From positions 23,871,713 to 23,935,712 of the forward strand of contig NC_092574.1 in the NCBI RefSeq assembly GCF_037975245.1: a stretch of 64,000 nucleotides of DNA. The letters are read 5' to 3'. Below, in pieces: positions 35,827 through 50,800 of this stretch. Numbering within the stretch: position 1 is the stretch's first letter; each line of letters opens with the position of its first letter. The DNA is from Apostichopus japonicus (lineage: Eukaryota; Echinodermata; Holothuroidea; Aspidochirotida; Stichopodidae). Position numbers and translations under genes: made by a program. Under the pieces are notes generated by a model. The model did not search any database. It saw only the letters and a list, made by a program, of their open reading frames with translations, and was not told the origin of the DNA.

Positions 35827-38800
35827 ATGGCTGATGATCTGCCAACAGAATATGAGGATATTATCCTCGGAACTGGTAAGACAGCTGAGAATGGCGTTTG
35901 TTGTTGAGCCATTGGCTAATGTTATTGTTAGGCGGTAGGTTTTGCATTGTTAATCATGACGTGACATACGTTATCGATCATAATAAACCTAACGTTACAA
36001 TTCAATGTAGGACTCGGAGGCTGGGTAATGCAATCTTGAGCACAACCTGAACCATGAATTTCTCTTTGCTAAAATATCAGTGAATCATGAAGGAATATAA
36101 CCAACCCAAGCAAATCAAGTAAAATATGCCCATAACATTACCTTAAATTTTGATCAAATGCCATACAAAGGAAAACAAAAATACAGATTGATTAAACTCA
36201 GACTTAAAAAAAAATGAGGAAAGCCTGCTCACCTTCATCAAACACATCAATTCTTTCCACAGCACCATCAAATTCACCTCTGATTACTCTAACCAACAGG
36301 TTATCTTTCTTGATGTGACTGTTCGCAAGGAACACGGTTCTCTCTCAACAGACTTATACACCAAGCCCACAGACACACACCAGTATCTCCATTCTTCAAG
36401 CTGCCATCCCCGTCACTGCAAGTCTGGAATTGCCTACAGTCAAGCACTTCGTCTTCTTCGCATTTGCTCTAACAATTCCTCTTTCATTCGCCATGCAGAT
36501 GCTTTGGAAAAACACCTTACTGCCAGGGGCCATAGTGCCAGAAGGGTGCGTGAAGCCATTCAGAGAGTCCGCTCCCTTTCCAGATCATCTACTTTGGCAG
36601 TGAAGGACAAAAAGGGACGAGATTGCGACAACAAGCTGCCCCTGGTTGTAACTTTCCACCCAAATCTTCCTCCTCTTCAGAAAATCACCTCTAACAACCA
36701 CAACATTCTCCTTACTTCCAATAGACTCCAACGAGCCGTCCCTGAAAACCCATCATCGCCTACAGACGACCCCGCAACCTACAAGACCTTCTTGTGCCTG
36801 CTGCTGTTCCACCTCTAACTTCTAACCCTACACCCATTCAGCATTGTACTTTAAAATGTGACCGTACTTCGAGATGCATCGTCTGCAGCCACCACATTGT
36901 CGAATCCAATTCCATCACCAGCCACAGCATGCAACTCACACACAAGACTAAGGGTCACATCACTTGCACTACCACCAATGTCATCTATCTGATCTCCTGA
37001 TCAATGTCATCTATCTGATCTCCTGTAGAGTTTGCGGCATCCAGTATGTTGGCGAAACCAAAACCACCCTCAAGAAGCGATTCTGTGGTCACAACTCCAC
37101 AGTCAACACCATGAAGACTGAGACCCCAGTTGGAGAACATTTTAACCTTCCCAACCATACCATTAACGACATGTCCCTACAGGGGATTGAATCCTTAGGT
37201 AGCCGTCCTGACCTAGTACGAATCAGCAGAGAGGGGCTGTGGATGCAACGCCTTGGCACCATTCAACCTCATGGGTTGAACATTCAGGAAGGACATGACT
37301 AACTTTTCTTCTGTCCCCCACTCCTTTTCCCTCCCCCCTCCCCTTCACTCATCCTCTCACAGCTCTCTTCCCCTCTTTTTTTCTCCACACCTTCCTGTCT
37401 TTGTCTCTTTCCAGTTTATTCCCTACCCTGTTCCTTTAATCCTCTCTTTGTCCCTCCACTTTATCTCCTACCTCTCCTCTTCTCCTGTTGCTTTCTTCTC
37501 TCCATCCCTTGTCTACTTATAATCCCCTTTCATCAATTTCATTGTGTTCACCGTTCTCATTAACCTGTCTGTATTCTGTGCGTGTTTTTGTCCCTTCTGT
37601 TACTGTAACTTGTCATTTAGCCTCTGAAAAAGATCCTGCTAGGATCGAAACGTCAGGCCAACTTACTTTTATATAAACTCAAACTTGTCAAAGTCATATT
37701 ATTTGAGATGGCAAACCGCAAATTTAAGCTGTTGACTGGTGGTCAAATGCCTCAATGTTAAGTGTAAAGCAAGAGAAACTTGAACCTCTATTGCAAGCTA
37801 CTTTGAGTAACATAAGCCTTTAACCTTTTTATTAATCTTTTACTTTCTTATCTTTATGATAATATTTATATATTATGTATATATTTTTATATTCTTAGTC
37901 TTTACTCCTGTTTATAAATATGTTTATATTTATACTGGTGATAAATAAGTAACACAGGAACCATGTAGTGTTTTATAAGAGACACAGTTCAGAGCCTTCC
38001 AAGTGCTAAACAAAATTGGAACACTGAATTATTCTCTTCAAATGTTTTTTTCCCCTTCAAACTAATATAGGTCTTCAAGAGAGTATTCTAGCAGCTGCAC
38101 TTGCCAGAATTGGTAGACGAGTCCTTCATTTTGACAGGTAACAAACAGCAAACTTTTCTTTATTAGGTTGAGAATGCAGGCTTACTTAATGAGAACGATG
38201 AGCAATTTGTGTGTTTGAAATATTTGGTTACTAGTATTAAAATGCTTATTTGTATTAATGCTAAATTGACAATGAATGGTTGATAGTTACAAATTAAGTA
38301 AAACTTAAAATACTGTTAACATTGTCATGGAAAAGACATAGTGTATGGCATTAATTTACCATAAGAACAAACACATAGAAAATACAAACACCTCTCATTA
38401 TATACTTTCCATAGATTTATGTGGACTTTTTTTCTAACTCATGAATATTAAATATAACATAATACTTAGGCAAAGCCTGATCTGGCCAAAAAGGAAATGA
38501 ATCGAGGTAACTAAGCTAAAAAAAGCTCAATACCCACAAAGGAAAAGAAGTGCTAGAATGTTTAGCATAACAAAGAAACACATGATTTCTTAACCATAAC
38601 AAGCAACTCCGCATGCCACTTAATATTCTTTTGCATCTCATTTGCATAATAAAAGTGATATAATGTTTACACCTCTACATTAACATGATCCAATGCAAGG
38701 CATGCATGATGGAAATATTAAGAAGGAAACAAACCCATCCAATATTTTTGCCAAAGGGATGAACAGCCTCAATCAGAAATGGCCCAAAAAAACAATCAGA

Positions 38801-41800
38801 TTGCTTTTTTTTTTTAAAGGAATAACTACTACAGCGGAGAATGGGCTTCTTTTCATCTACAAGGGATTTTGGAGTGGATCGACAATTATCAGGTAAACCA
38901 AGTTTTCATGACTTTTAATAAGTCTTTATTTCTGTCATTGTCTGGTTTGAAACAAATATCAAATGAATAGACTGACCAGTTCTTGTTAATTTACACCTCC
39001 TTTCTACCATTTCAATTTGAATTGCCTGTTAAAAAACATTTCTGATAAATAAATGTAAATACCATATATTCAGGTGCATGCAATAATTAATGCTTTTGCA
39101 ATTTTTCAATGTAAAGTAGTGTCTTAAATTATTAACGTGGCACAATAAATTCTACACTACTGTAATTTGCTTACAAGCCATAGTTTAGCTCTTTTTTGAA
39201 CCTGTGGATTGCTAGAGCTTTCATATATCCTTGTCCAGTATCACCAAAGCATATAAAATTTGGAGTTAAAGTTCAACAAGGGTGTGACTGCATTTACTTG
39301 ATAAAAGTTGACAATGAAGTGAGACAAATGTTCCATGAAAATCTTATCGTGGTCTTCTTATCTCATCAGACACCGGCAGATGATGCAGGTCTTAGTGATG
39401 AAGCTGCTGCAACTTTACGGGAAGAGAGACCAAGCCCTGATATTGAAGATGGATTAACACTTTTGAGTATACCTAATGTCCCATCAGCAGTCTATAACCT
39501 GACCACCAATCGCTATGTGAGGTAAGTTTACACAGCTTCTGTAACTTATATTGCAATTTGACAACATTAATGACATGAACAGATATAGTAACCTAATTCA
39601 TTTGACTTCACCTAGACAGGGCTAGACAGTTAAATAGATACTTGACTTCTCTTTAAAAGGTGATATTCCAACTCCTGCCTTGAAAGGGATTGGAAGGGGG
39701 GTCTTTACCACAACAGAAGAAGACCTCATTTGACAGAGTAAGGCAGATTTTAACCTGTCTTATCATTTTATAACATAATCACAAAATTCATTTCAAAATT
39801 GATAAGTTTTTAGACTATGCTCACCTTAACTTGTGGAAAGGTCACAATTTAGTTAATGTAATGTGCCATAAATAGTTTCCATTATCTTGAAGCTTATTAC
39901 TGTGTTAGCAACATAAAATCTCCCATTGTACAAATCAAATAATGAGTACTGTTTAATATATAGAGTCTATTCATTTCAGAACTGATTTTCAGGACTTATT
40001 CTATGCCTACAGCACATTTTTCAGTGCCGCAGACAAAATCAGTCATAGCCTTTTTTTCATATAAAAGTGCAATTTCTATTTCTAAAGTACCAGAATTTGT
40101 TACTGCCATCAAGCGATAATATAACTACCAGCTGGAAATGAATAATTTCTCGATTTTATGAGTGCAAAGCAGAAGGATCTTGAGAGTAGTGAACTGACGT
40201 TGTACAGTTGTACTGATTAAATACAACCAACAAACCAGTAGCATCGAGGGCCAGTTCAGAAAATTTGTCTCCGGTAGTGAACTGAAGTTGTTATAGTTGT
40301 ATTAATTAAATACAACCAACAAACCAGTAGTGTTGAGGGCCAGGTCAGGACCTGGATATAAATTCTTCATTTTTCATTTAGTATTTTAAACAATAATAAT
40401 GTATTATTCCTTACCCTATCCTTCCCTGAGCGCCCTAAGTTGGCCTTCCCGAACCCCAATCACCAGCCTCCTCTCGTCAGGCCTGCCAACTGTTGCTTCA
40501 TCTTAGCCAATGTCAGCATAGTTCTTCTTTGTTTAAAATGTTCGCAGTGATGCAATCCTAGAGGAAGAAGAGGCAAAACCTACAGAGGGTGATTCTTCGC
40601 AATCCGCTGATCCTGTAGAAAGAACAGACGGTAACCAGACTGTGGAGACTCCTGAGAATCCTGAAGGTAATCAGCAGGACAGTGCTGCCTCTGTGGAGAC
40701 TATTGAGAATCCTGAAGGGAATCAGCAGGCTGATAGCCATGAAACTGTTGCCTCTTTGGAGATTTCAGCTGGCAATAGCACAGAGCTTCCCTTGGCAGGA
40801 ACTGATAGCACTCAGCCAATAACAAACAGAGCTGACCATACAGACATTAGCCAAGAGCCAATTACTCAAAGCTCAGATACAAATAGTACTGCAGAGGATG
40901 ACCCTGTAGGAGCAAATGCAGATGGTGTGGAGAATCAAGAGACGGAGGGGATGGTACCGGATGATCCATCTGATCCGCCTGATCCACCATCAGTGGTTGA
41001 CAGTGGTGAGGAGGATCACAGCGGCAATGCGGTCGGCGGGGATGACTCGGATAACGGCAGCGCTGCAGATGCAACCAGGAGGAAAATATGGACGTGGCAG
41101 GAAATATATGACCAATGGCGTAAATTCAATATAGACCTAGCACCGAAGGTATGAGAAAAAATGGTGAATAGCACGTAAGTGAGTTAGAAAACTAACATAG
41201 AAATACACTGAACTTGACTCAAGTAATAGCATTGATGGCTTTTACTGTACTTGCCCTTTTAATATTTGATCCAAATGATGGAACAAAAAGTTGCAATACC
41301 TCTGCTTGTACCATTGGGACCTCTCCTTATGTTATCACTCAACTTAAGTTTCAAATCGTAGGTAGTATCAGTTCTAGTCTAAGAGTACCATGGGAGGCAT
41401 AAAAACAAGCAGCCTTCATATGTCATGAGAACAGCTGAGTTAACTGAAATGGGTGTATTGAACATACAGTATTGTCCGATTTAGGTAGAGGGAAGTTACA
41501 CTGTCAGTGTCCCTTTCAAAATTTGAATTTGGGCCATCAGGTTTACTCATAAAAAATAAAAAAATGCTCTTCTACTGAAGCTACATAGGTTGTACATCTT
41601 TCTAAAATTATGTCAAGCCATGTAGACAACTAGCGCCAAACACCTGTGAAAATGGGAACTAGTGTGGAAAGTGTTACATGGATGCCTAGCACTAAAGGAA
41701 TGAGAAAACTACAAACAGTGGGAAAGTAATATGGGTAATTTATGTAGTAAGGTAGTCATTGGCATGACTTAAAAGTGAGGCATCAAGAACCAGATCAGGC

Positions 41801-44800
41801 CCGGGGACAATTTTCTCACTTTATCCTTCCCTATTTTCCTGTGGACTTTTCCTGTGATCCTGAGACTCCAGGCTGTACCTGCCTGGACATATCACAGAAA
41901 CTATGAGATCTGATGACAAGATCAGATGGGCTGCTAGTCATGAACCATGTAGGATTCCATAAATATCCAATGTTGAATTGTTTTAGTTTCACTTCAAATA
42001 TGTTTCTTTGATATGCTGGACATTCATGCATCTGGATACAGGGTCAGCCGGATAGAGGACAGTGTACTGGATTGCCGGACTGTCTGGCCTTATGCTATAC
42101 GTTGCCCTAAAAGCATGTGATATTCATGAACAGTGGGGAAATTAAATATGAATTTGTAGCACTAGTAGAGGCATCTGAACATGGTGAAGAGTGGAGAATG
42201 TAAAATGGATATTTAGCACCAAAGCATTTGAAGTAGTCAGCAATGAGGAAGGAAAGCAGTGCAGTTGCCTAGTAACACAGGTTTGCAATAAAAAGTGAAC
42301 AGTGAAGAAATTTATATGTAGCACGAAAGGCATTTTAAACTGAGGTTTAGTGAAGAAAGTATGAAGAGATGAAAGTGAGTTCAGAAGAGGAAATGGTCAG
42401 GATTATTTCAATAATCATGACATAACAAGCATTTTTGCACTGTTGCAACACTTTGGGATGTTTATGATATTAATAGCCACAAGCTGATTTTTTTTATCAA
42501 TCTGTAATCAGATGTGCCAATACTTGTACTGTTCATTTGCATATATGTCTTTTACTGTTGAATATTCAGCTGATGTTTTGCCGCGGTAATATGGTGGATA
42601 TCTTGGTCCAGTCAAGGATAAGCCGCTACGCTGAGTTCAAAGCTGTCACAAGATTGCTTACGAGCATCAACGACAAACTGGAGCATGTAAGATTGTAGCA
42701 AGATTTACTGCTCTTATTACTTTTATTGACCAGACAGAAAAAAAGATTGTTTTCTAATTGCATGATTGTTTGTTGCATTGGTAGCGTAGATACACTGTGA
42801 CACATGCACTCTGTCTTTGTTATGGGTGTAATATGTTTCATGGCTTCCAGCTGTTTTAACATGATAACCTCAGGAGCCAAATGAAGCTTGAAGGGTTGCT
42901 GGGATACAAACATTGTCTGAGACCCTAGGTACATCGGCATAACCACTCAGATGTACAAATTCTCTGGGGTTATGCTGAGTTGCATGTTCTTGAGGACAGT
43001 GAGAAGTAGAAACCAACATGTGAGCAAGTCAAACCTTAACAAGATACAGATAATTTAATAAATTTATAATTTAATTAATTTATAAATTTAAATTTAAAAT
43101 TTAAAATTATAAATTTAAAATAAATTTAATAAAATAACAAGATACAGATAAAAAAATAACAAGATACAGAAAACAAAAACCTACGAGTAGGAGAGATATG
43201 ATAGAAAACCCAAGTACTTTGGGGGACACCTTTAACTGCTAGAGAGGTGTGAGGGAGGGAGAGGGTGGGTCTGGAGATTTGCCCAAATAGTTCCCAATCG
43301 CCCTCAAAGATGAGAGGAACCATTTATGCAGCAAATAAAAAACTGTAAGGATGGAGTCATACTGTCATGAAACTTATGACATTGTATGTCATCTTAAATG
43401 AGAAGAGACAGATCAGTTTTGACAATTGATATCACAGGTTGATTGTTATATAATTTGGGCCATGTCATAATTGCTGACCACTACACTAACCTTTGTGGTG
43501 CTCAAGCCTTTAAAACCAATGATCCACAAATTTTTAAGGCCCACCACAATCTTCCAAGAGGACTGAGCCACAACCCACCAGATCTCTCAGAGTGAATTCT
43601 CAGAATGCATGAAGTTAACTCAGTGGACGACTTGGTATTGATAAAATAACGTAAGCAAGTTCCAAAAACTGCAGTAGCAAAAGACTCACAACCCACCAAT
43701 AAAACACTTTTGGGTCACCCACCCATGGCTTGCAGACTTTCATTCTAAAATAGGTTGTTTATCATTCCAAATTTTCCATGATACTGGATGGCTCTGAAAC
43801 ATTGTATTGTTACATATATTGTTTATGCCTGTGTAGGTCCCATGTTCGAGGTCTGATGTGTTCAGCAGTCGTTATGTTTCAATGCTGGAGAAGAGAATGC
43901 TGATGAAGCTCATAGAATTTGTTCTCCATTATCAAGACAGGACTGACGATTATGAAGGTAATTAATCATTGTTTTAATTATTTTTGTGGCCAATAAATAT
44001 TTTTCTATATTCTTAGCACTAAAAACTATTAAGTTAAAGTCATGCACAAAATGCACATCATGCACAAAATATTGCATGATCCTAATGTGTAGTTTGCAGT
44101 TCCTCTTAATTATAGGTTTGGAATGGTTGGATTTGAACCAAATGTCAGCAGAGTTGAACTGAGGGCCAAAAGTAAAACCTTATTTACAATGCAAAAGTTT
44201 GATTAAGCATTAGACTACAAATTGGCAAAACATTAAAGTCTTGTGTCTAAAATTGATTGAAATGAACGTTTGTGGCAACTGTTTTGTGGTCATGACCTTG
44301 ACCAAAATATGAGGAAACTTTGAATTCTTCTGCAGATCATTTCTAAGACAGGTTCATTAAAACCTTCTGGAAAGGACATGTAACTAAATGACCTTTTGTT
44401 AAAATTTGTCAAATTTGAAATGTATCAGATAGTTTAAGACATGACTAGATTATGAACTACTTAGTCTCCTGAACTTCTTGTCATTAGACAATATTTTCAC
44501 TGCACTATTGATCCCTACCCCCTCCCCCTCCTTCTCCACCTCTATCAACCCCAAGCCCTTTTTCATTACATTGCCACTTGTCATTGAAAACTATAGTGTC
44601 ACCAGTAGAGTGTCAGTATCAGTTTCAGAAATAATTGCACACCCACATATTCCAAATGTTTCTTGTGAAGTTTGAATACAGACTTAAATCATTCTAGGAG
44701 CAGGGTTGGATTTGAAGTGCATAGTCTTGTGGTTGGGCTGTTATAGCCAGCATATGACGGAAAAGTACACATTGTTGCTACAGTGTACGAAATTCTTTAT

Positions 44801-47800
44801 TGATCTTAACATTAATTTTACAGCCTACTTTTATATATCATCACCCAGGTTTCAAAGATAAACCGTTCTCGGAATTTCTACAGAAGAGGAAGCTGACGCC
44901 AACCTTGCAGCACTTTGTCATTCATTCCATCGCCATGGTAACAGCCAGCACACCTACAGAGGAGGTATGGCTTTTACCATCTGTTATGGGTATAGCTAGA
45001 CTGTGTCATTGGGTTGATACCATCCAGTTTAAGTCTAGCTGGACCATAGGTTGCATCCCACTATTAATTACTCCATTGACTTACAAACAAATTTATAACT
45101 GTCTGAGGTCACCTGTTACAGATATCAGTATCGAGTTTTGCAAATTCTTCAAAGCACCTTAAATGTAATCAGATATTTGTGCCATTATTAGTTGAAATTT
45201 GATTCTTTGACATCCAATTGTAAAGATAATAACATAAAATATGCAAAAGATGTCATCTAAGTACTCAATACTTTCTCTGAGGTTAACCTCTTAGGGCTGA
45301 TGTACATTCCTATAATTGTGTTATGGCTCTAACTAGCCTATATCATATGTGTAATACTATTCAGTGTGGGTGTCACCAGTGTATAAAGCCTGATGCAAAT
45401 TTCTTATATCAAAATTATATTTTGGTTTGACTGTATTTCCTATTTAGTGTAGGGTACAAACATATATTCACTTGCAATGGTACAGTGGATCGGCCACTGT
45501 GAATACAAGGCAAGCAGGTTATAGAGTGTGTTCTGAATCACTAAATTAACAAGCATTTCCAATGTTGTATATTTTTTTGGTGGGAAAAGTACATAAGCGT
45601 CCACAAAGAAGATAAACTATGAAACTTACTGATAGACTTTTGGCAAGTGGTAAACAACAAACTGTTTCTAATTTCATTTCAGTGGAATCATTTCTTTGCA
45701 AATTACCACCTATTGACAAACAGATGTAGTTTTGTTACAAGTTGGTTTTTCTCTACAGGTTACACATCATCTTTCACGATTCATTCTGTTTTTACTCAAC
45801 TTAGGCTTTACAAGCAATGCAATTCTTCTTGAAATCTTTGGGTCGCTATGGCAACACAGCCTTTTTGTGGACACTGTATGGAAGTGGCGAATTACCGCAG
45901 TGTTTCTGCAGGTAAGTTTGATTGTCGCATGTTACATTTTCGAAAGCTCGGTAACATTACTTCAATGTTATATCTTTAATAATAATGCCCTTGTTTATCA
46001 ACACACAATCAGTTCAATTCAAAACATGAATTGGGCACGTTTGCTAGCAGGCTTTATCGGCCGTAGTACCATAAAAACAAGAATTCAGGCTACACAGTGA
46101 ACACTGTGTAGCCTGGATTCTGTACAGAAAGAACTAATGACCCACAGGTACCTGTGAAATGTGTCCTTTGAATGGCCCGCACTGCTACGGATATGTTATG
46201 CGAGAGAAGATATTCTGTAAGTGAAACTCATATTGTATCAAACTTTATATAAAAGTGATATTGACCAGTTGTTGTTGTTGGTGTCGTTTTTGTTTGTCAT
46301 TTTAGTTTTTGTTTACTTGTAGAATGGCTGCTGTGTTTGGTGGTATCTACATGCTTCGGACAACAGCTACTTCCCTCATACTAGATTCTGCAAAGTAAGT
46401 TCTTCTCTGTCATGGAAAATTTAAATCTAGTCAACCTTAGATTTTTATAGTCACCACTTGGCATTTGTTAGTCAAAAAGATAAAATATTTTCATTGCCAT
46501 GATGTTATGTAATTAGATGGCGCTGGATTTTAATTGGAGTGATAATTTTGGCAGTTTGCACTGCCAGGTTTTTAGTGCAAGCATGTTGTGGTATGTGAAG
46601 ACAAAGAGATGCAAAGTTTGCATGACAAGTCTTAGGTGGTTAATTTGATTGTTTTATGGTACAGATGGAGAATATTTCCATCTCTGCATATTTTTTTTAT
46701 TTTTTTTTATTTAGAACACTTTATCAAACTCAAAGGATGGAGCAATTGTGAATTAGTCTGTGTACAGTAGTAGACTAACCCAAGGGGCTCGTATAGTTGT
46801 AAATGGGATTTGCGTGTGAAACGTCTGGTAAATATCATTTATGAATGGAGCATTATTTTGTGAGGCTAAAATTATACAAAGAGGTGTGTTTTCTTCTGAT
46901 GTGTAAATTGGGTATTATTACACTCCACAGTGTCCATTGTGTCCATGTTAGGACATCACATCCATTTTGCTTCAAGTTCACTCGTGGTACAAAATGTCTA
47001 TTTCAGGTGATGTTATCTCGAAAACGGTTTCATAGGAATTGAATGCAAATTTCACGGGGATGCTTAGAATGTGTTCCCACTATCATAAGTAACAAATAAA
47101 TATTTACCTGGACCTTCCCTTTACTGGGACAAAACATAGGAACCTCGATGCATTACTGCATTATTATTATTATTTTTTTTCCAGTGTATGTAAGGGCATG
47201 ATTGATTCAGAAGGAAGACGTCTATCGTGCAAGTAAGTTTACTCATTTTCATAATCAACAGTTTCACGTGTCTTGCTTTGGTCTGAAGTGAATAAAAAAA
47301 AAAGAATCACAGACAACGTTCACATGCACAATGCTAATAAAATTCACCACTTTGGAAGGATAAAAGGCAGTTATTTGAACCTGGATACTGTTATAAAGTT
47401 TGTATTTTCATTTCTTTTTGAAGTTTAAGTATTGAATGGATGAGTTTGTATAGACAACAATTAACCCAAATTTAAAAGTTTAATTAAACTGTTCGATCTT
47501 TTCCTCAATTACCAGGAATGTCATTATGGACCACTCTTATGCAACTTCCAAGATGGATGGACCTGCCAGGTAAAACTAGTATCCTTCAGTTGTTGCTTAT
47601 GACACATGTACACATACCAGGCACACAAAACCATCAACGAAAGTGTACATACTTTTAAAGGATAAATTTGATATGTTTTAGTCCAAGAAAAAAGAACAAA
47701 AAAATGGAGTACTAGCAATGTTTCTTTATCTTTTCTGGTTTTCAAGTTATTCACTTTCTTAAATCCCTCGACTGCTCCGATTCCTCAGTGCAGGCTTTAT

Positions 47801-50800
47801 TGTAATAAGCTTAATCTTTTGTTTTCTAAATTCTAATAAATTTTCCTTTAACATAAAATATAAACAACAGAGCAAATTTGGATGACATTCAGCACTCTCT
47901 GTCCTTGACAAATGTGTAAGATATTACAAATGTGTCATTTAGGGGCACCAACTTTTCACCATGCTACATTTGGTTTCTATTATTAGGGTAAGGAACAATA
48001 TTTCAGCTAAAGAAGGCTTGATAAAATAATCAGAATGTGGGTAGAATCAGGGTAAGGTAGAGCCAGTATGTTACCCAAAGAACGAGAGGCCAGGATCCAT
48101 AATGTCTTCTTTCTTCATGAAGCCTGTATCTCCTTGGTTTGGGTTTTGTCAACAAACATTTGCATCAATTTGGTTCTCTAAAGTTGACTTTCCCCAAGAA
48201 ATGTTTCTGAGGTCATTTGATCGTTATTTCTCTACAGCTTTGTTTCTCGAGCTGTTCTGTTTACGGATAGATCACTTAAGGAAAGTCAACAAGAAGAGGT
48301 AAGAATTACACTAACACCTAATTCAGTTTAATTTTATGACCTAGATTTTCATCGAGGTTTTTCTGAATAGTATTACTTTAATTACTTGTCAACTCGTTTA
48401 TTGTAATAGTCAATCAAATACACCGTGCTCATCTGTAAATCGCATGCACAGTGCTCATCCTGTAGCTATTTTGAAATGCTAACATTGACTCAACAGACCT
48501 CTAATGAAGGGCTAAGAATCAGGTTACCTGTTATTTCCTCCCCCCCCCCTCACATATCCTGCATACCTCTTCCTCAACGAGGGGTCTAAACCCTGCTGAT
48601 ATCTGTGACTAATTTTGGTTTGGCTGCCATGGTTTCTTGGTCAAGGCGATACCTCATAGTATGGTATAATATCATATCATTCCACTTTTATGTTCCCTCC
48701 ATGATGTTTATCATTCATTTGTGTTAAGTAATTTTGTCTCTAAACATTTGTAGCAAGTGCAAATTTATTTGTGTGATCTCTCACAACAGATCACCTTCCT
48801 CACCATTCCACCACCGAATCCCGGTGAAGAACCAGTCCGAGTCCTAGAGATAGGCAGTGCTGCTTGTGCCTCTCCCAAAGGGATATGTAAGTCATATGAT
48901 CTTCAGTTTGTTGTCATGGTAATCAACACAAAAACCCCCGCATGGGACGGTCCATTCTCATATAGATTCTTCATTGTCTCACACTACATTCACGGCATAT
49001 GTGTTATACATATATACTTATTGTTATACTTACATATTGCTATATGGTTTCAGATTATGTTTGTGAACACTTGGCATTATAAATTGCCTAATGTAAACTT
49101 TCTAAAGCTAATCTCATTTGTGGTCAAAAGAGAATTCTTTTAATATTTGTTTAATATATGACTCTCTTTCACATTGCATTGTGTTAGGTTTGAACAAAGT
49201 TGATGGTAGTTGTGAGCCTCTGATAAAGTGGGAATGAGAGTTCAAAGGTCATGCTATTTAGAATGAAAATACTTTTATGTATCCAAATATTTAATTACTG
49301 AGTACATGCTTCATGTAGTGCTCACAGAATCTATCTGCCATTATTTAATGAGATAAACCCATCAAGACAACTGTGTCCATTAAACCGACAAGACCCAAAC
49401 AGGCATCTCAGTGCCTTGTATCCATTTGTACCTTTTTAAGGGCATAGATGGCTCATTTGAAGGGCATTACAAGTTTGAAATCATCCTTGAAAATCTCTGC
49501 CAACCAGATTGACTTCAGTTTTGGTCTTTTCCTACAGTTGTTGTGCACTTGACAAGAAAGTGTATGACATGTGATGCACAAAGGGATTTGATGCCTTTTG
49601 TTAAAAGTCTTTTCCAGGATCTTGAAGGAGGTTTGTGCATCTTGTTTGGTTTTTAATTCCTCTTTTTGGAAGCGAAAAATTTTAATAGTATATTAGCTTT
49701 TCAAAGTTTTTTTGTTTTTGTTTAATGGAATTTGTAAACTTGTTGATTTTTTATTCAAACTTCAGGAGGATTTTTTTAGATACTTTAAAAGATTGTATCA
49801 TTACCAGCGAAGAATTTAAACTCATACAGCCAGTTGATGCAATAAGAAAATTACATACCTTGCTCAAAACTAATGAAATTCTCTTTTATCCATCTCCCCT
49901 TCTATAAGGAACCATTTCATCGTAAGAATCATATCACCACTCTTAAAACGAAAATGTACATTACGCTATCACTTTTTTCAACCACAAGGGGTAAAAAAAT
50001 TCCGGGTTGTCGAGGAAAATAGATCATTTTTTTAGATGTACAGAAATCATGATAATTTATGTGGGCAAATTGTTCTTGCGTTAAGTTATCGGTGTAATGT
50101 TTTCAATGAGAAATATGTTTCATGATCTGACAGAGCTGGACCAATCAAGCGAGCAGCCAAAGGTGCTTTGGTCACTGATGTTTAGTTACGAAGACAAAAC
50201 TAATTTCACGATACAAGAGTTACGGAAGGACCAACCTGAAGGGGTACATGTGACGGGAGGACCGGGGTGTTCTGTCGGGTACCAACATGCCGTCAGACAG
50301 GTATGATCAAAATAAAATAAAACTGTTAGTAAACTGCTTATCCACTAGAGAGCCTGTGTAGGAGAATGTGTAAAAGTAAGTTGGCCTGACGTTTCGATCC
50401 TAGCAGGATCTTCTTCAACGGCTAAATGACAAGTAACAGTAACAGAAGGGACAAAATCACGCACAAAATACAGACAGGTTAATGAGCATGGTGAACACAA
50501 AGAGATAGATGTAAGGGGATTAGTAGACAAGGGATGGAGGGAAGAAAGAAAGAAACCAACAGGGGAAGAGGAGAGGTAGGAGATAAACAGTGGACGGACA
50601 AAGAGAGGATTAAAGGAAGGGGGTAGGGAATAAACTGGAGAAGGACAAAGACAGAAAGGTGTGGAGAAAAAAGGGTGGAAGAGTATGATGGCGTAGCTTG
50701 TATTACCGATCTTTAAACCCAATCAGTCATGTGTCATTCTTGTCAATGCTATGGGAGAGACCTAAGATATGACACTTTGGCCCATATCTTGATGATATCT

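Larger units (their letters stand above)
36213..37680 (+). mobile_element. 5'-truncated Penelope-like element in CHM intron 1
   Basis: The 3' part of a Penelope-like retroelement. 36213-36818 encodes the end of the reverse transcriptase region ([38 protein letters not shown]). After a frameshift comes a CxxC-type linker ([13 protein letters not shown]), then a GIY-YIG endonuclease ([16 protein letters not shown]). A second break is caused by a tandem copy of about 26 bp near 36975-37021. The rest is a pyrimidine-rich tail and a hammerhead-like motif at the 3' end. The 5' half is missing, so this copy is inactive. Confidence 0.9.

Noticed and set aside
45757-45911. Longer version of CHM exon 9 using the acceptor at 45757
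   Set aside because: That acceptor gives the wrong frame for the conserved LGRYGNT block; the acceptor ending at 45804 keeps the frame.
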